Below are positions 16,898-26,963 of a stretch of 64,000 nt of DNA, one piece after another. Numbering within the stretch: position 1 is the first letter of the stretch; each line of letters begins with the position of its first letter. The translations under genes were made by a program, and so were the position numbers. The stretch is from assembly GCF_003073175.1 (NCBI RefSeq), contig NZ_QBBX01000003.1, forward strand, positions 29,251 to 93,250, written 5' to 3'. This DNA comes from Peribacillus acanthi. GTDB taxonomy: Bacteria > Bacillota > Bacilli > Bacillales > DSM-1321. Under the pieces are notes generated by a model. It was given only the letters and a program-made list of their open reading frames with translations, searched no databases and was not told the DNA's origin.

Positions 16898-17347
16898 ATG
16901 GAATTAGAAAAATTGGAAACAGACCAATTAGTTGCTGATATCGAAAAAGAACTACGTTATATATCCTCAATTATTAAGCAAAAAGGAAGAGAAATCCTTA
17001 GCAATTATACCATTACCCCTCCACAGTTCATCGCATTGCAATGGCTTTTGGAAGATGGTGATATGACGATTGGGGAACTTTCCAATAAAATGTTTCTAGC
17101 ATGTAGCACCACTACCGATTTAGTAGATAGAATGGAAAAAAATCGACTAGTGATGCGTGTCAAGGATGAGAATGATCGAAGAGTGGTTAGAATCCATTTA
17201 CTTGAAGAGGGTAAACATATCATCGACGACGTAATCCAGAAAAGACAACTTTATTTGAGAGATATATTGAAAGATTTTTCTAATCTTGAAGTCCATACTC
17301 TTCAAAGCAGTTTAAAGAAATTACATCATGAAATGAAGGAAGATTGA
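16898..17347 (+). CDS. ysmB: MarR family transcriptional regulator YsmB
   Basis: A 149-residue winged-helix regulator: a dimerising N-terminal helix, then [20 protein letters not shown], the recognition helix region [18 protein letters not shown], and the wing [20 protein letters not shown] with the typical D-x-R pattern. It lies immediately before racE, ten bases apart, as in B. subtilis. Its ligand and targets are not known. Because it is co-transcribed with racE, a wall-related role is possible but unproven. GACAGGGAG precedes the ATG. Confidence 0.9.
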   Translation: MELEKLETDQLVADIEKELRYISSIIKQKGREILSNYTITPPQFIALQWLLEDGDMTIGELSNKMFLACSTTTDLVDRMEKNRLVMRVKDENDRRVVRIHLLEEGKHIIDDVIQKRQLYLRDILKDFSNLEVHTLQSSLKKLHHEMKED

Positions 17348-17357
17348 GGCGAGACGT

Positions 17358-18164
17358 TTGAAACAACCGATTGGAATCATTGATTCGGGAGTTGGCGGTT
17401 TGACCGTCGCTAAAGAGGTAATGAGGCAATTACCACATGAAAGTATTATGTATCTCGGTGATACGGCTCGATGCCCATATGGACCGAGGACAGTAGAAGA
17501 AGTAAAACAATTCACATGGGAAATGACGCAATTTCTCCTGAAAAAACAAATCAAAATGCTGATTATTGCTTGTAATACGGCTACAGCTGCCGTCTTGGAA
17601 GAAATTAAGGCTGAATTGGATATTCCTGTACTTGGGGTTATTCACCCTGGAGCACGTGCAGCACTTAAACATACCAAAAATCTAAATATTGGTGTGATAG
17701 GTACTGTAGGAACTGTGAAAAGCGGAGCGTATTTATCTGCATTACAATCCATTAATGAAGATGTGAATGTAACGAGTTTGGCTTGTCCAAAATTTGTTCC
17801 ACTTGTTGAGAGTGAAGAGATTAACAGTGCAATAGCCAAAAAAGTAGTAGCGGAAACGTTACGACCTTTAAAAGGGAAAAAACTAGATACGCTGATTTTA
17901 GGTTGTACACATTACCCTCTATTAGGTAAATTGATAAGTAATTTCATGGGACAAGATGTTAAGGTCATATCTTCCGGTGATGAAACGGCTCGCGAAACGA
18001 GTGTAATACTACAGCATAATGGTATCCAAAATAATCAAAAAGTTAAACCAGAGCATGTGTTTTATACGACGGGATCTAAAGATATATTTGGTCGTATTGC
18101 ATCTTCTTGGTTAGAACGCCCTATACAAAATGTCCAAACAATCAAATTAGGTAACAAGGAATGA
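17358..18164 (+). CDS. racE: Glutamate racemase
   Basis: A 268-residue cofactor-independent racemase that converts L-glutamate to D-glutamate for peptidoglycan. It has the Asp motif [25 protein letters not shown], the first catalytic cysteine in ACNTATA (Cys72) and the second in LGCTHYPLL near residue 183. The TTG at 17358 with GAGGCGAG just upstream gives the family length. A terminator follows, so it ends the ysmB-racE unit. Confidence 0.96.
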   Translation: MKQPIGIIDSGVGGLTVAKEVMRQLPHESIMYLGDTARCPYGPRTVEEVKQFTWEMTQFLLKKQIKMLIIACNTATAAVLEEIKAELDIPVLGVIHPGARAALKHTKNLNIGVIGTVGTVKSGAYLSALQSINEDVNVTSLACPKFVPLVESEEINSAIAKKVVAETLRPLKGKKLDTLILGCTHYPLLGKLISNFMGQDVKVISSGDETARETSVILQHNGIQNNQKVKPEHVFYTTGSKDIFGRIASSWLERPIQNVQTIKLGNKE

Positions 18165-18190
18165 CCCTTATTTTTAGGGTTGTTTTTTTT
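18164..18190 (+). terminator. Terminator of racE
   Basis: ACCCT and AGGGT arms with a short AT loop, then a run of eight T. Confidence 0.75.
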
Positions 18191-18298
18191 GTTTAGATCC
18201 TTCTACGATTTTATCTACATACTTTATTTTCATATGTGTTCTATTTTTTGGCAGGGCTCGTATAAATAGTAGTACAAACTGTAGTAGGAGGGATCGCA

Positions 18299-19363
18299 AT
18301 GTCCAAAAAAAGAAATGTGACAATCGCGACAACAATTTTAGCATCTTCAGTATTGCTTGGTGGATGTGGTTTATTAGGTGGGGAAAAAAAGAAAGAGATT
18401 GATCCTCCTAAAGAAGTGACTTACGTTGAAGGAGCGGACAAACTAGAAGGGAATTCTACAGAATCTCAAGGTAAAGCAGAAGCAGAACAAAAAACAGTCA
18501 TGACCGAACTTTACCTAATTGATAAAAATGGATTTGTAGTCCCTCAAAGTGTCGCACTTCCAGGTAAAGAAGGTATAGCCAAACAAGCATTAGAATATTT
18601 AGTAGAAAACGGTCCAGTTTCTAATATTCTACCAAATGGTTTTAGAGCAGTGTTGCCTGCTGATACCGAAGTGGATGTGAACATCAATAAGGAGGGCGTA
18701 GCTGTTGTAGACTTTTCACCAGAGTTTGCCACATATAAGGCAGAAGATGAGTTGAAAATTCTGCAATCCATCACTTGGACTTTAACTCAATTCGATTCTG
18801 TCAAATCTGTTAAAATGCGTATTAATGGCCATGAAATCAATGAAATGCCTGTTAATCAAACGCCAATCACCGATTCTGTATCAAGGGAAAATGGAATTAA
18901 TTTAGATACGACGAGTGTTGTTGACATCACCAATACTAAGCCTGTTACGATTTATTATATTGGTGGTGAAGAAGGTAATTATTATTATGTACCTGTAACA
19001 AAACGTATCAGCGAAAATGGTTCTGACCCTGTTACAGCTGTTGTCGATGAATTGACAAAAGCTCCGAACTTCGCTTCTCATTTGTTAACAGAATTCATGC
19101 CAGACGTTGAATTAGTTGAAGCGCCAAAAGTAGCGGATGGTAAGGTGACGTTAAACTTCAACGAATCGATCTATGGTGGGTTTGAGGAGAAAACAATTTC
19201 TCAAAGCTTATTGACTGCTTTAGTCCTGACTTTAACCGAGCAGGAAGGCATTGAGAGTGTAGAAGTATTGGTCAATGGCAAGGCTGAACTGAAAAATACA
19301 GAAGGAAAGCCTTTGAATGAACCAGTAGTTCGCCCTGAAAAAGTCAATACAGGTAGTTTTTAA
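18299..19363 (+). CDS. gerM: Germination/sporulation lipoprotein GerM
   Basis: A 354-residue lipoprotein. The signal peptide ends in a lipobox, LLGGC, with the lipidated cysteine near residue 23. Two GerMN repeats follow, about residues 75-190 and 215-340; each contains an elongated GV.VVDFSPEF or KVTLNFNESIYGG block and a helix of the LLTALVLTLTEQ type. GerM is needed for septal peptidoglycan events in sporulation and for spore germination in B. subtilis. In the forespore-mother cell channel it is thought to be a ring-forming, outward-facing component. TAGGAGGGA precedes the ATG. No convincing sigma-E promoter could be assigned upstream. Confidence 0.93.
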   Translation: MSKKRNVTIATTILASSVLLGGCGLLGGEKKKEIDPPKEVTYVEGADKLEGNSTESQGKAEAEQKTVMTELYLIDKNGFVVPQSVALPGKEGIAKQALEYLVENGPVSNILPNGFRAVLPADTEVDVNINKEGVAVVDFSPEFATYKAEDELKILQSITWTLTQFDSVKSVKMRINGHEINEMPVNQTPITDSVSRENGINLDTTSVVDITNTKPVTIYYIGGEEGNYYYVPVTKRISENGSDPVTAVVDELTKAPNFASHLLTEFMPDVELVEAPKVADGKVTLNFNESIYGGFEEKTISQSLLTALVLTLTEQEGIESVEVLVNGKAELKNTEGKPLNEPVVRPEKVNTGSF

Positions 19364-19398
19364 AAATGAAACTTTGATATACTATATAGTATTAAGAA

Positions 19399-19430
19399 AA
19401 GAGGTTGGCAATTTTGCCGCCTCTTATTTA
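19399..19430 (+). terminator. Weak terminator-like hairpin between gerM and rph
   Basis: AAGAGG..TGGCA pairs with TTGCC..CCTCTT, and a modest T-rich tail follows. It could allow read-through to rph. Confidence 0.45.
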
Positions 19431-19453
19431 TTTGAAGGAGGATGAATAAATAA

Positions 19454-20197
19454 ATGCGCTTTGATGGCCGCAATCATCATGAATTAAGACCGATACATAT
19501 AGAAACCAATTATGTTAAACATCCAGCTGGATCTGTATTAATTAGTGTGGGCGATACAAAGGTAATTTGTACAGCTTCTATTGAGGAAAGAGTCCCGCCA
19601 TTCATGAGAGGGGAAGGGAAAGGCTGGGTAACTGCAGAATACTCCATGCTCCCAGGAGCAACAGAGCAAAGAAATATCCGTGAAGCAGCAAAGGGTAAAA
19701 TTACAGGTCGTACGATGGAGATTCAACGTTTGATTGGAAGAGCGCTTCGAGCGGTTGTTGATCTAGAAGCAATGGGTGAACGTACTCTTTGGGTGGATTG
19801 TGATGTTATACAAGCGGACGGAGGAACAAGGACAGCATCCATTACTGGTGCTTTTGTAGCTATGGCGCTTGCTTTTGATAAAATTCATATAGAGAAGAAA
19901 TTAGCTTCTTTCCCAATAAAAAGCTTTTTAGCTGCAACAAGTGTTGGGTTGCTTAATGATTATGGTGCAGTTCTTGATTTAAATTACGTAGAGGATTCAG
20001 CGGCTTTAGTCGATATGAATGTCGTAATGACAGGTAATGGCGAGTTTGTGGAGCTTCAAGGTACTGGTGAGGAAGCTACTTTTACATATGACCAGCTACA
20101 AGAAATGTTAAGTCTTGCAAAAGGTGGATTAGAATCGATTTTTGCAATTCAAGCAGAAGCTTTAGGCGAAATTGCAGAAAAAATTGGTGCGAAATAA
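19454..20197 (+). CDS. rph: Ribonuclease PH
   Basis: A 247-residue phosphorolytic 3'-5' exoribonuclease that trims tRNA 3' ends. The family blocks are [54 protein letters not shown] (phosphate-binding arginines) and [18 protein letters not shown]. It is a cytoplasmic hexamer in known relatives. The ATG at 19454 has GAAGGAGG about 12 bases upstream. It is followed by ysnA and ysnB as a tight three-gene operon and, farther on, by a tRNA gene. Confidence 0.96.
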   Translation: MRFDGRNHHELRPIHIETNYVKHPAGSVLISVGDTKVICTASIEERVPPFMRGEGKGWVTAEYSMLPGATEQRNIREAAKGKITGRTMEIQRLIGRALRAVVDLEAMGERTLWVDCDVIQADGGTRTASITGAFVAMALAFDKIHIEKKLASFPIKSFLAATSVGLLNDYGAVLDLNYVEDSAALVDMNVVMTGNGEFVELQGTGEEATFTYDQLQEMLSLAKGGLESIFAIQAEALGEIAEKIGAK

Positions 20198-20209
20198 GGG
20201 GAATGTCTT

Positions 20210-20824
20210 GTGAAAACCATTTTAATTGCTACGAAGAATAGAGGAAAAGCAAAAGAGTTTGATGAAATATTTAAGCCAATGGGCTACCAAGTCTTGACAC
20301 TTTTAGATATGACCGAGGATCTTGATGTAGAAGAAACAGGAATAACTTTCGAAGAAAATGCGATACTTAAAGCAGAAACCATATCAAAATACTTTGGAAT
20401 TCCCGTTTTAGCCGATGATTCTGGTTTAATCATTGATGCTTTGGAAGGTCGTCCAGGAGTTTTTTCTGCACGCTATGCGGGACCTGAAAAGGATGATTTG
20501 GCTAATATGGATAAGGTCCTATCAGAAATGAAAGGAATTAAAGGAAACGATCGTACTGCTAGATTCCATTGTTCCTTGGCTTTAGCCTTACCCGATCGAA
20601 AAACAATCACAACTTTTGGGACTGTAGAAGGATACATAGCAGAAGAACCAGCTGGTACAAATGGTTTTGGTTACGATCCTATTTTCTACGTTCCAACTTA
20701 TGACAAAACAATGGCACAATTGACTTCAGAGGAAAAGAACAACATCAGTCATCGTCACAATGCTATTCAGAAACTAAAAAGAATTATGAACGAACTCTTC
20801 AATAGGGACGATCATGTTCTATGA
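20210..20824 (+). CDS. ysnA: XTP/dITP diphosphatase (RdgB/HAM1 family)
   Basis: A 204-residue nucleotide house-cleaning enzyme that hydrolyses XTP, ITP and dITP to monophosphates. The substrate motif is IATKNRGKAKEF at the start, followed by VLADDSGLIIDALEGRPGVFSARYAG and FGYDPIFYVP, then SHRHNAIQKL. The GTG at 20210 with AAGGGG upstream is used. It overlaps ysnB by four bases (ATGA), indicating translational coupling. Confidence 0.95.
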   Translation: MKTILIATKNRGKAKEFDEIFKPMGYQVLTLLDMTEDLDVEETGITFEENAILKAETISKYFGIPVLADDSGLIIDALEGRPGVFSARYAGPEKDDLANMDKVLSEMKGIKGNDRTARFHCSLALALPDRKTITTFGTVEGYIAEEPAGTNGFGYDPIFYVPTYDKTMAQLTSEEKNNISHRHNAIQKLKRIMNELFNRDDHVL

Positions 20825-21333
20825 AAATTCTAATTGTAAGTGATAGTCATGGGCAAACTGAAATTCTAGAATCTCTCAAAAAACGACACCAAGATGAAGT
20901 GCAAGCAATGGTCCATTGTGGTGATAGTGAGTTATCTAGTGAAGATTCAGCATTGTCTGGGTTTAAAGTCGTCAAAGGGAATTGTGATTTTGGAGGTACA
21001 TTCCCTGAAGAACTGACATTTAGTCAAAGCGGCTATACCTTCTATGTAGCTCATGGCCATAAGCATAATGTAAAAATGACGTTGATGAATTTGATGTATC
21101 GTGCAGAAGAGGTAGCAGCTAACATAGTCTGTTTTGGACATTCCCACTTGGCAGGCAGCGAAATGATCGATGGTAAGCTCTACATTAATCCTGGTAGCAT
21201 CAACCTTCCTAGAGGTAGAAAAGAAAAGACATATGCCATTCTTGAAATGGAAGGAACTATTGCAAACGTTCATTTTTACGATGAAGAAGGAAATGTTCAA
21301 AAACAACTATCCACTACTTACCATTTCTCATAA
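20821..21333 (+). CDS. ysnB: MJ0936-type metallophosphoesterase YsnB
   Basis: A 170-residue calcineurin-like phosphoesterase with metal-binding blocks ILIVSDSHG, MVHCGDSEL, VKGNCD, HGHKHNV and FGHSHLAG, ending in INPGSINLPRG. The physiological substrate is not established. It overlaps the ysnA stop in an ATGA junction and ends the rph operon before a strong terminator. Confidence 0.93.
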   Translation: MKILIVSDSHGQTEILESLKKRHQDEVQAMVHCGDSELSSEDSALSGFKVVKGNCDFGGTFPEELTFSQSGYTFYVAHGHKHNVKMTLMNLMYRAEEVAANIVCFGHSHLAGSEMIDGKLYINPGSINLPRGRKEKTYAILEMEGTIANVHFYDEEGNVQKQLSTTYHFS

Positions 21334-21348
21334 TATGTTGTATAATAA

Positions 21349-21387
21349 GCGAGGAGATAAAAAATATCTCCTCGCAAAAGTTTTTTC
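21349..21387 (+). terminator. Terminator of rph-ysnA-ysnB
   Basis: A perfect 11-base-pair stem, GCGAGGAGATA / TATCTCCTCGC, then AAAAGTTTTTTC. Confidence 0.9.
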
Positions 21388-21398
21388 TCGAAAATATA

Positions 21399-21427
21399 TT
21401 GACTTTACAAAGTTATGTCACTATAAT
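21399..21427 (+). promoter_or_regulatory. Promoter of tRNA-Arg
   Basis: TTGACT at 21399-21404 and TATAAT at 21422-21427 with 17 bases between. A strong sigma-A promoter about 58 bases before the tRNA. Confidence 0.85.
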
Positions 21428-21484
21428 AAGAAATGTCCTTAATAAATAGTACATAATTTTTTGAGAAATATTTTTAATAATTAT

Positions 21485-21561
<77 letters not shown>

Positions 21562-21576
21562 TTTACTGTACATACA

Positions 21577-21608
21577 ACGTCATGACTTTAGTCATGGCGT
21601 TTTTTGTA
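21577..21608 (+). terminator. Terminator of tRNA-Arg
   Basis: ACGTCATGAC and GTCATGGCGT arms (one G-T pair), a four-base loop, then a T-run. Confidence 0.85.
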
Positions 21609-21663
21609 TTTAAAATTGTTTAATAATGGGACGGAAGATTATAATCTTGTTCTAAAAACGTGA

Positions 21664-21707
21664 AAAAACCCGTATTAAAATGATCTTCATTCTAATACGG
21701 GTTTTTC
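21664..21707 (-). terminator. Terminator of the YidC-family gene
   Basis: AACCCGTATTA pairs with TAATACGGGTT; the plus-strand A-run gives TTTTTT at the 3' end of the minus-strand transcript. Confidence 0.8.
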
Positions 21708-21757
21708 TAAATTAATGGATTGAGTAAACATAATTTTGGTCTAAGCTTTTATCACTT

Positions 21758-22561
21758 TTACATAGATTTTTGTTCAACGGCAACATTGGTTTGATAGAAT
21801 TTTTTACCTATATAGGTTTGCAAAATCAAAAATAGTCCACCAACTGTCCAATATAAGGGTAATGCTGCTGGTGCAGAAAAGGAAAATATGGTCATCATAA
21901 TAGGAGAAAGCAAGCCCATGATAGCCATCTGTTTTCTTTGTTCCTCCGGTATGTTTCCTAATGAAACTCGAAATTGAAAGAGGTACACCAAACCTGCAAT
22001 GAACGGAAGGATAAAATCTGTATGTCCTAAATTAAACCAAAGGAAGTTATGGCTAGCAATTTCAGGTGTCATACGAATGGCATAATAAAACCCCATGAGA
22101 ATAGGCATTTGTAGTAATACAGGAAGACATCCTCCCATTGCCGCAAGAGGATTTATATTATGCTTTTTGTATACAGCCATTAAATCTGCTTGATATTTTG
22201 CTTTATCTTCTGCTGTGCTTGCCTTTTTTAATTTTTCCTGAACCTCAGAAAGCTCTGGTTGCACATCCTTCATTTTCTCTTTCATCAACACTTGGCTTTT
22301 CGTTTGTCGAAGCATGAAAGGCATGAGTAATAGTCGAATGAGTAATGTGACAAGAATAATGGATAAGCCATAATTCCCCTCAAACCAATTGGCAATTGTT
22401 TTCAAAATTACTGAGAAAGAATAAACGAAATAATGGTTGAAGAATCCAGGAGTGGATGCTTCAATTGTCGTGGTTGATGCCTGCTGGCACCCAGTCAAGA
22501 CGATTAGTAAAAGTGTAATATATAGTAACGGTAATCCTTTTTTCTTTTTAATTTGCTCCAT
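21758..22561 (-). CDS. YidC/Oxa1/SpoIIIJ-family membrane protein insertase (lipoprotein)
   Basis: A 267-residue insertase. The N-terminal signal ends in the lipobox VLTGC (Cys near residue 25). Five further hydrophobic segments follow. The conserved first core helix contains a positively charged residue (LVTLLIRLLLMPFMLRQTKSQ), which forms the hydrophilic groove in this family. The cytoplasmic coiled hairpin (MKDVQPELSEVQEKLKKAST..KYQADLMAVYKKH) and NPLAAMGGCLPVLLQMPI are also typical. It resembles YqjG/SpoIIIJ paralogues; which paralogue it corresponds to is uncertain. AAGGAGG lies six bases before the ATG, inside the end of the preceding small gene. It is not present at this place in the B. 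subtilis order. Confidence 0.9.
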   Translation of the reverse strand: MEQIKKKKGLPLLYITLLLIVLTGCQQASTTTIEASTPGFFNHYFVYSFSVILKTIANWFEGNYGLSIILVTLLIRLLLMPFMLRQTKSQVLMKEKMKDVQPELSEVQEKLKKASTAEDKAKYQADLMAVYKKHNINPLAAMGGCLPVLLQMPILMGFYYAIRMTPEIASHNFLWFNLGHTDFILPFIAGLVYLFQFRVSLGNIPEEQRKQMAIMGLLSPIMMTIFSFSAPAALPLYWTVGGLFLILQTYIGKKFYQTNVAVEQKSM

Positions 22562-22875
22562 AATAATCCTCCTTGAATAGTTAGAACTGAGTTCGGTTCA
22601 AAAAGGATTTTGGAGTCTTCGTCATCCACGCTCTCTTTATTTCTGACTAGCAGGGCAAACCATTGAAGAATGGATTGTGCTTGCGGAAAAAGAATTTGGT
22701 TCTCAGCGACCTTTTCCATTTCATCAGTATGAGTGCTTATCTTAAAAGGGCTATTTTTCGTGTTTAAATACTCTACTAGAAAATAGAATAGCCCAATCGT
22801 GGCAGTAGTTTTAAGGAATATGCTTGCAAAGAAAAGATAAGGTCCTATTTCATGCCATTCTAAAAATTCAATCAT
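22504..22875 (-). CDS. Small membrane protein of unknown function, overlapping the YidC gene
   Basis: A 123-residue frame with one hydrophobic segment near residues 14-35 (FFASIFLKTTATIGLFYFLV) and a mostly charged remainder. I do not recognise it. It is supported as a gene by a strong AAAGGGGG ribosome site seven bases before the ATG at 22875 and a possible promoter upstream (TATAAT on the minus strand, complement at 22915-22920). Its last 58 bases overlap the beginning of the YidC gene in another frame. This is long for an overlap, and its C-terminal basic stretch may be the by-product of the YidC start region. It could be translationally coupled to the insertase or be a decayed reading frame. 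Confidence 0.5.
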   Translation of the reverse strand: MIEFLEWHEIGPYLFFASIFLKTTATIGLFYFLVEYLNTKNSPFKISTHTDEMEKVAENQILFPQAQSILQWFALLVRNKESVDDEDSKILFEPNSVLTIQGGLLWSKLKRKKDYRYYILHFY

Positions 22876-22914
22876 GGACTATCCCCCTTTCTAATATAAG
22901 AACACTGCTTTTAC

Positions 22915-22943
22915 ATTATATACGAAACTACATCCATGCAAGT
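22915..22943 (-). promoter_or_regulatory. Possible promoter of the small membrane protein and YidC gene
   Basis: On the minus strand a perfect TATAAT (complement 22915-22920) lies about 40 bases before the ATG. The -35 (ACTTGC at 17 bases) is weak. Confidence 0.45.
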
Positions 22944-23029
22944 TTCTTTTTGGTAGTTGGAAAAAAATAAAATTAGAAAAAAATTTATTTCGGATAAATA
23001 TTGACCCTATCATAATGAAAGCGGATACA

Positions 23030-23053
23030 ATTATTTTGATTAATCAAAATAAT
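23030..23053. promoter_or_regulatory. 24-base perfect palindrome upstream of the ilv-leu promoter
   Basis: ATTATTTTGATT is followed directly by its exact complement, AATCAAAATAAT, and ends 22 bases before the -35 of the ilv promoter. The symmetry and place suggest a protein-binding site. It does not match the CodY or TnrA consensus well, so the regulator is not named. Confidence 0.5.
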
Positions 23054-23075
23054 CAAATAATTCATAAAATAGCTA

Positions 23076-23104
23076 TTGACGCTCCATTTAATAAGGCGTA
23101 ATAT
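23076..23104 (+). promoter_or_regulatory. Promoter of the ilv-leu operon
   Basis: TTGACG at 23076-23081 and TAATAT at 23099-23104 with a 17-base spacer; an overlapping TATAAT begins three bases later. About 130 bases of leader then precede the T-box. Confidence 0.65.
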
Positions 23105-23231
23105 AATCCACTAATAAGACATTTAAAGGTTTTTTGAGAAAAATTTAAAAGGTGAAATGGCTGGTCTAACGGCCATGTTTTATCCATAGACTTTAATTAT
23201 TTAAAGCTGTATTAATTTATCTCGCTAATAA

Positions 23232-23546
23232 TAAAAAGTGAATAGAGGAAAGCGACGAAGAGGAAAAGTAGTCATTTGGAACAATCTTTACAGAGAGCCG
23301 AGGGTGCTGAGAACCGGCATGATCCCATATGATGAACTCACCTCTGAGCTTCAGTCTGAAAGTTGAGTAGGACTGAACGAGTGCATACCGGCACTCGTTA
23401 TCAAAACTAGGAACTATCATTTAGTTCCAAGAGTGCGTGCATGGATGTTGCACGAATAAGGGTGGTACCGTGGATAGGTTTTATAAAGCCTTTTCACCCC
23501 TTTAGAATTGCTGAGGCAATCATATTTGGGTGGAAGGGCTTTTTAT
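23232..23546 (+). ncRNA. T-box leader (Leu, CUC specifier) controlling ilv-leu
   Basis: The leader has the T-box elements in order: AGAGAG with GGTGCTGAGAACCGG, the specifier loop GAACTCACC (CTC, leucine, at 23337-23339), the tRNA-acceptor-binding sequence AAGGGTGGTACCGTGG at 23458-23472, and a terminator whose arms are AAAGCCTTTTCACCC and GGGTGGAAGGGCTTT (23485-23542). Uncharged tRNA-Leu should stabilise the antiterminator and allow transcription into ilvB. This is the usual control of ilv-leu in Bacillus. Confidence 0.95.
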
Positions 23547-23627
23547 GTTGTCTTTTGGTTTGTTTTCTACAATCTATGATTCATACAGAAAGCGAAAGAA
23601 TTGAAATGAAATTTGGAGGTAGATTTC

Positions 23628-25343
23628 ATGATACAAAAAGCTGCAGTAGCTGTAAAAAGAGGTGGGAAGGAAAAGCATAAAGGAGCAGACTTTCTCATCG
23701 AGGCACTAAAGAAACAAGAGGTTGAGGTGATTTTTGGTTATCCAGGGGGAGCGGTATTGCCCATATATGATGCATTATACGATGCTGGAGTCACACATGT
23801 TTTAGCTCGACATGAACAAGGTGCAATCCATGCTGCGGAAGGTTATGCCAGAATCACTGGAAAACCAGGTGTAGTCATAGCGACTTCTGGTCCTGGCGCT
23901 ACAAATATCGTTACTGGTCTTGCCGATGCAATGATTGATTCTCTACCTCTTATTGTTTTCACCGGTCAGGTTGCTACTAGTGTCATCGGTACAGATGCAT
24001 TCCAAGAAGCGGATGTTTTAGGAATTACCACTCCGATCACCAAGCATAATTATCAAGTAAGAAAACCGGAAGACCTTCCAAGGATCATTAATGAGGCGTT
24101 TTTTATTGCCACTACAGGTAGGCCAGGTCCAGTCCTCATAGACATACCGAAAGATGTAGCAACTTTAGAGGGAGAAGCAGAGATGAATCCGGATATTCAT
24201 CTCCCGGGTTATCAGCCTACCACCCAACCCAATTATCTTCAAATCCGAAAGCTAGTGGAAGCAGTCAGTTCTTCGAAAAAGCCAGTCATTTTAGCTGGAG
24301 CTGGTGTCCTGCATGCAAAAGCTTCGTCACATTTAGTAGAGTACGCAGAACAACAAGGAATCCCAGTCATACATACTTTATTAGGATTAGGGGGATTTCC
24401 TGCAAATCATCCATTGTTTGTAGGCATGGCAGGCATGCATGGAGAATACGCGGCCAATATGGGGCTTTACGAATGTGATTTACTCATAAGTATTGGTGCA
24501 AGATTTGATGATAGGGTAACAGGAAATCTCACTACTTTTGCTCCAAAAGCGGTGAAAGCACATATTGATATTGACCCAGCAGAAATTGGCAAGAATGTTC
24601 CGACGGCAATCCCGGTAGTTGGTGACGCGAAAGAGGCACTCCTTCAACTAATCGAACAAAATGGAAAAAAACCACAAAATCATGAATGGTTAGAAACGAT
24701 AAAACATTGGAAGCAAAAATATCCATTAAAATATGAAAATACTTCAGAACAAAAGCTAAAACCTCAAAGAGTTATAGAACTATTACACGAAAAAACGCAT
24801 GGTGATGCGATTGTTGTAACGGATGTAGGACAGCATCAAATGTGGGCAGCTCAGTATTACCCTTTACGTACTCCTAACCAATGGGTCACTTCAGGAGGGC
24901 TTGGGACGATGGGATTCTGTGTACCAGCAGCGATAGGAGCCCAAATTGCAGAACCTAACAAGACCGTCATTGCTTTAGTTGGAGACGGTGGCTTCCAAAT
25001 GACTGCCCAAGAACTTGGGGTCATTGCAGAGATGAGCCTACCCATCAAAATAATTATTATTAATAATCATTCCCTTGGCATGGTACGTCAATGGCAACAA
25101 ATTTTTTATAAGGAACGTTACTCTCATAGTCTTCTTCCTCATCAGCCTTCATTCGTTAAACTAGCAGAAGCGTATGGGATCGAAGCTTATGAAGCAGGTT
25201 CTGAAGCAGAAGCAGAAAAAATAATAGAAGCAGCTCTTTCAACTCCTAAACCTATTTTAATTGATATGAAGGTAGAAAGTATGGAGAACGTGTACCCGAT
25301 GGTAGCTCCAGGAAAAGGTCTGCACGAAATGGAGGGGATTTAG
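23628..25343 (+). CDS. ilvB: Acetolactate synthase large subunit
   Basis: A 571-residue ThDP-dependent enzyme that makes acetolactate (for valine and leucine) and acetohydroxybutyrate (for isoleucine). It has the N-terminal ThDP domain with the catalytic Glu ([16 protein letters not shown]) and [14 protein letters not shown]. The central FAD domain has [11 protein letters not shown]. The C-terminal ThDP/Mg motif is [14 protein letters not shown] with [13 protein letters not shown] chose the ATG at 23628 because TTGGAGGT ends seven bases before it; the upstream TTG at 23613 is part of that ribosome site. The small subunit follows two bases after the stop. Confidence 0.97.
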   Translation: MIQKAAVAVKRGGKEKHKGADFLIEALKKQEVEVIFGYPGGAVLPIYDALYDAGVTHVLARHEQGAIHAAEGYARITGKPGVVIATSGPGATNIVTGLADAMIDSLPLIVFTGQVATSVIGTDAFQEADVLGITTPITKHNYQVRKPEDLPRIINEAFFIATTGRPGPVLIDIPKDVATLEGEAEMNPDIHLPGYQPTTQPNYLQIRKLVEAVSSSKKPVILAGAGVLHAKASSHLVEYAEQQGIPVIHTLLGLGGFPANHPLFVGMAGMHGEYAANMGLYECDLLISIGARFDDRVTGNLTTFAPKAVKAHIDIDPAEIGKNVPTAIPVVGDAKEALLQLIEQNGKKPQNHEWLETIKHWKQKYPLKYENTSEQKLKPQRVIELLHEKTHGDAIVVTDVGQHQMWAAQYYPLRTPNQWVTSGGLGTMGFCVPAAIGAQIAEPNKTVIALVGDGGFQMTAQELGVIAEMSLPIKIIIINNHSLGMVRQWQQIFYKERYSHSLLPHQPSFVKLAEAYGIEAYEAGSEAEAEKIIEAALSTPKPILIDMKVESMENVYPMVAPGKGLHEMEGI

Positions 25344-25345
25344 GT

Positions 25346-25861
25346 ATGAAAGGCATCATCAGCTTGACGGTGTTAAACAGACCAGGAGTACTAAATAGAA
25401 TAACCAACCTATTTTCTAAACGCAATTATAATATTGAAAGCATTACGGTTGGTCATTCTGAGCAGGAAGGAGTATCTAGAATGACAGTGGTGGTACATGT
25501 TGAAAACGAAAATCTGCTTGAACAAATGACGAAACAACTTAATAAACAGATCGACGTTTTAAAAGTAACCGACATTAGCAATCATTCTATCGTAGCAAGA
25601 GAGTTAGCCTTAATTAAAGTAACATCGACACCACAAACCCGTGGGGAAATTTATTCGTTGATTGAACCTTTTAGAGCTTCAGTTATTGATGTTGGAAAAG
25701 AGAGTCTAGTCATTCAAATTACTGGTGAAAGTGAGAAAATAGAAGCTTTCTTAAATTTGCTAAGGCCATATGGCATTAAAGAAGTGGCTAGGACTGGAAC
25801 GACAGCCTTCTCAAGAAGTACTCAAAAAAGCAACCAACCAATCAAATATTCACTTGTTTAA
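25346..25861 (+). CDS. ilvH: Acetolactate synthase regulatory small subunit
   Basis: A 171-residue regulatory subunit with an N-terminal ACT domain (ISLTVLNRPGVLNRITNLFSKRNYNIESI) and a C-terminal ACT-like domain (ELALIKVTSTPQTRGEIYSL). It activates IlvB and makes it sensitive to valine or leucine feedback. It starts two bases after ilvB, so the two are translationally linked. AGGGGATTTAGG is the ribosome site. Confidence 0.95.
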   Translation: MKGIISLTVLNRPGVLNRITNLFSKRNYNIESITVGHSEQEGVSRMTVVVHVENENLLEQMTKQLNKQIDVLKVTDISNHSIVARELALIKVTSTPQTRGEIYSLIEPFRASVIDVGKESLVIQITGESEKIEAFLNLLRPYGIKEVARTGTTAFSRSTQKSNQPIKYSLV

Positions 25862-25879
25862 TGAAATTATTGATTATGA

Positions 25880-26929
<1,050 letters not shown>

Positions 26930-26963
26930 TTAAAAAAACTAGATAGAAAGGAGCGAGATTAAT

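Noticed and set aside
21170-21442. 90-codon frame overlapping ysnB and its terminator
   Set aside because: It reads through a perfect terminator hairpin and the tRNA promoter, with no ribosome site.
23217-23420. Minus-strand reading frame in the ilvB leader
   Set aside because: The conserved sequence is explained by the T-box RNA.
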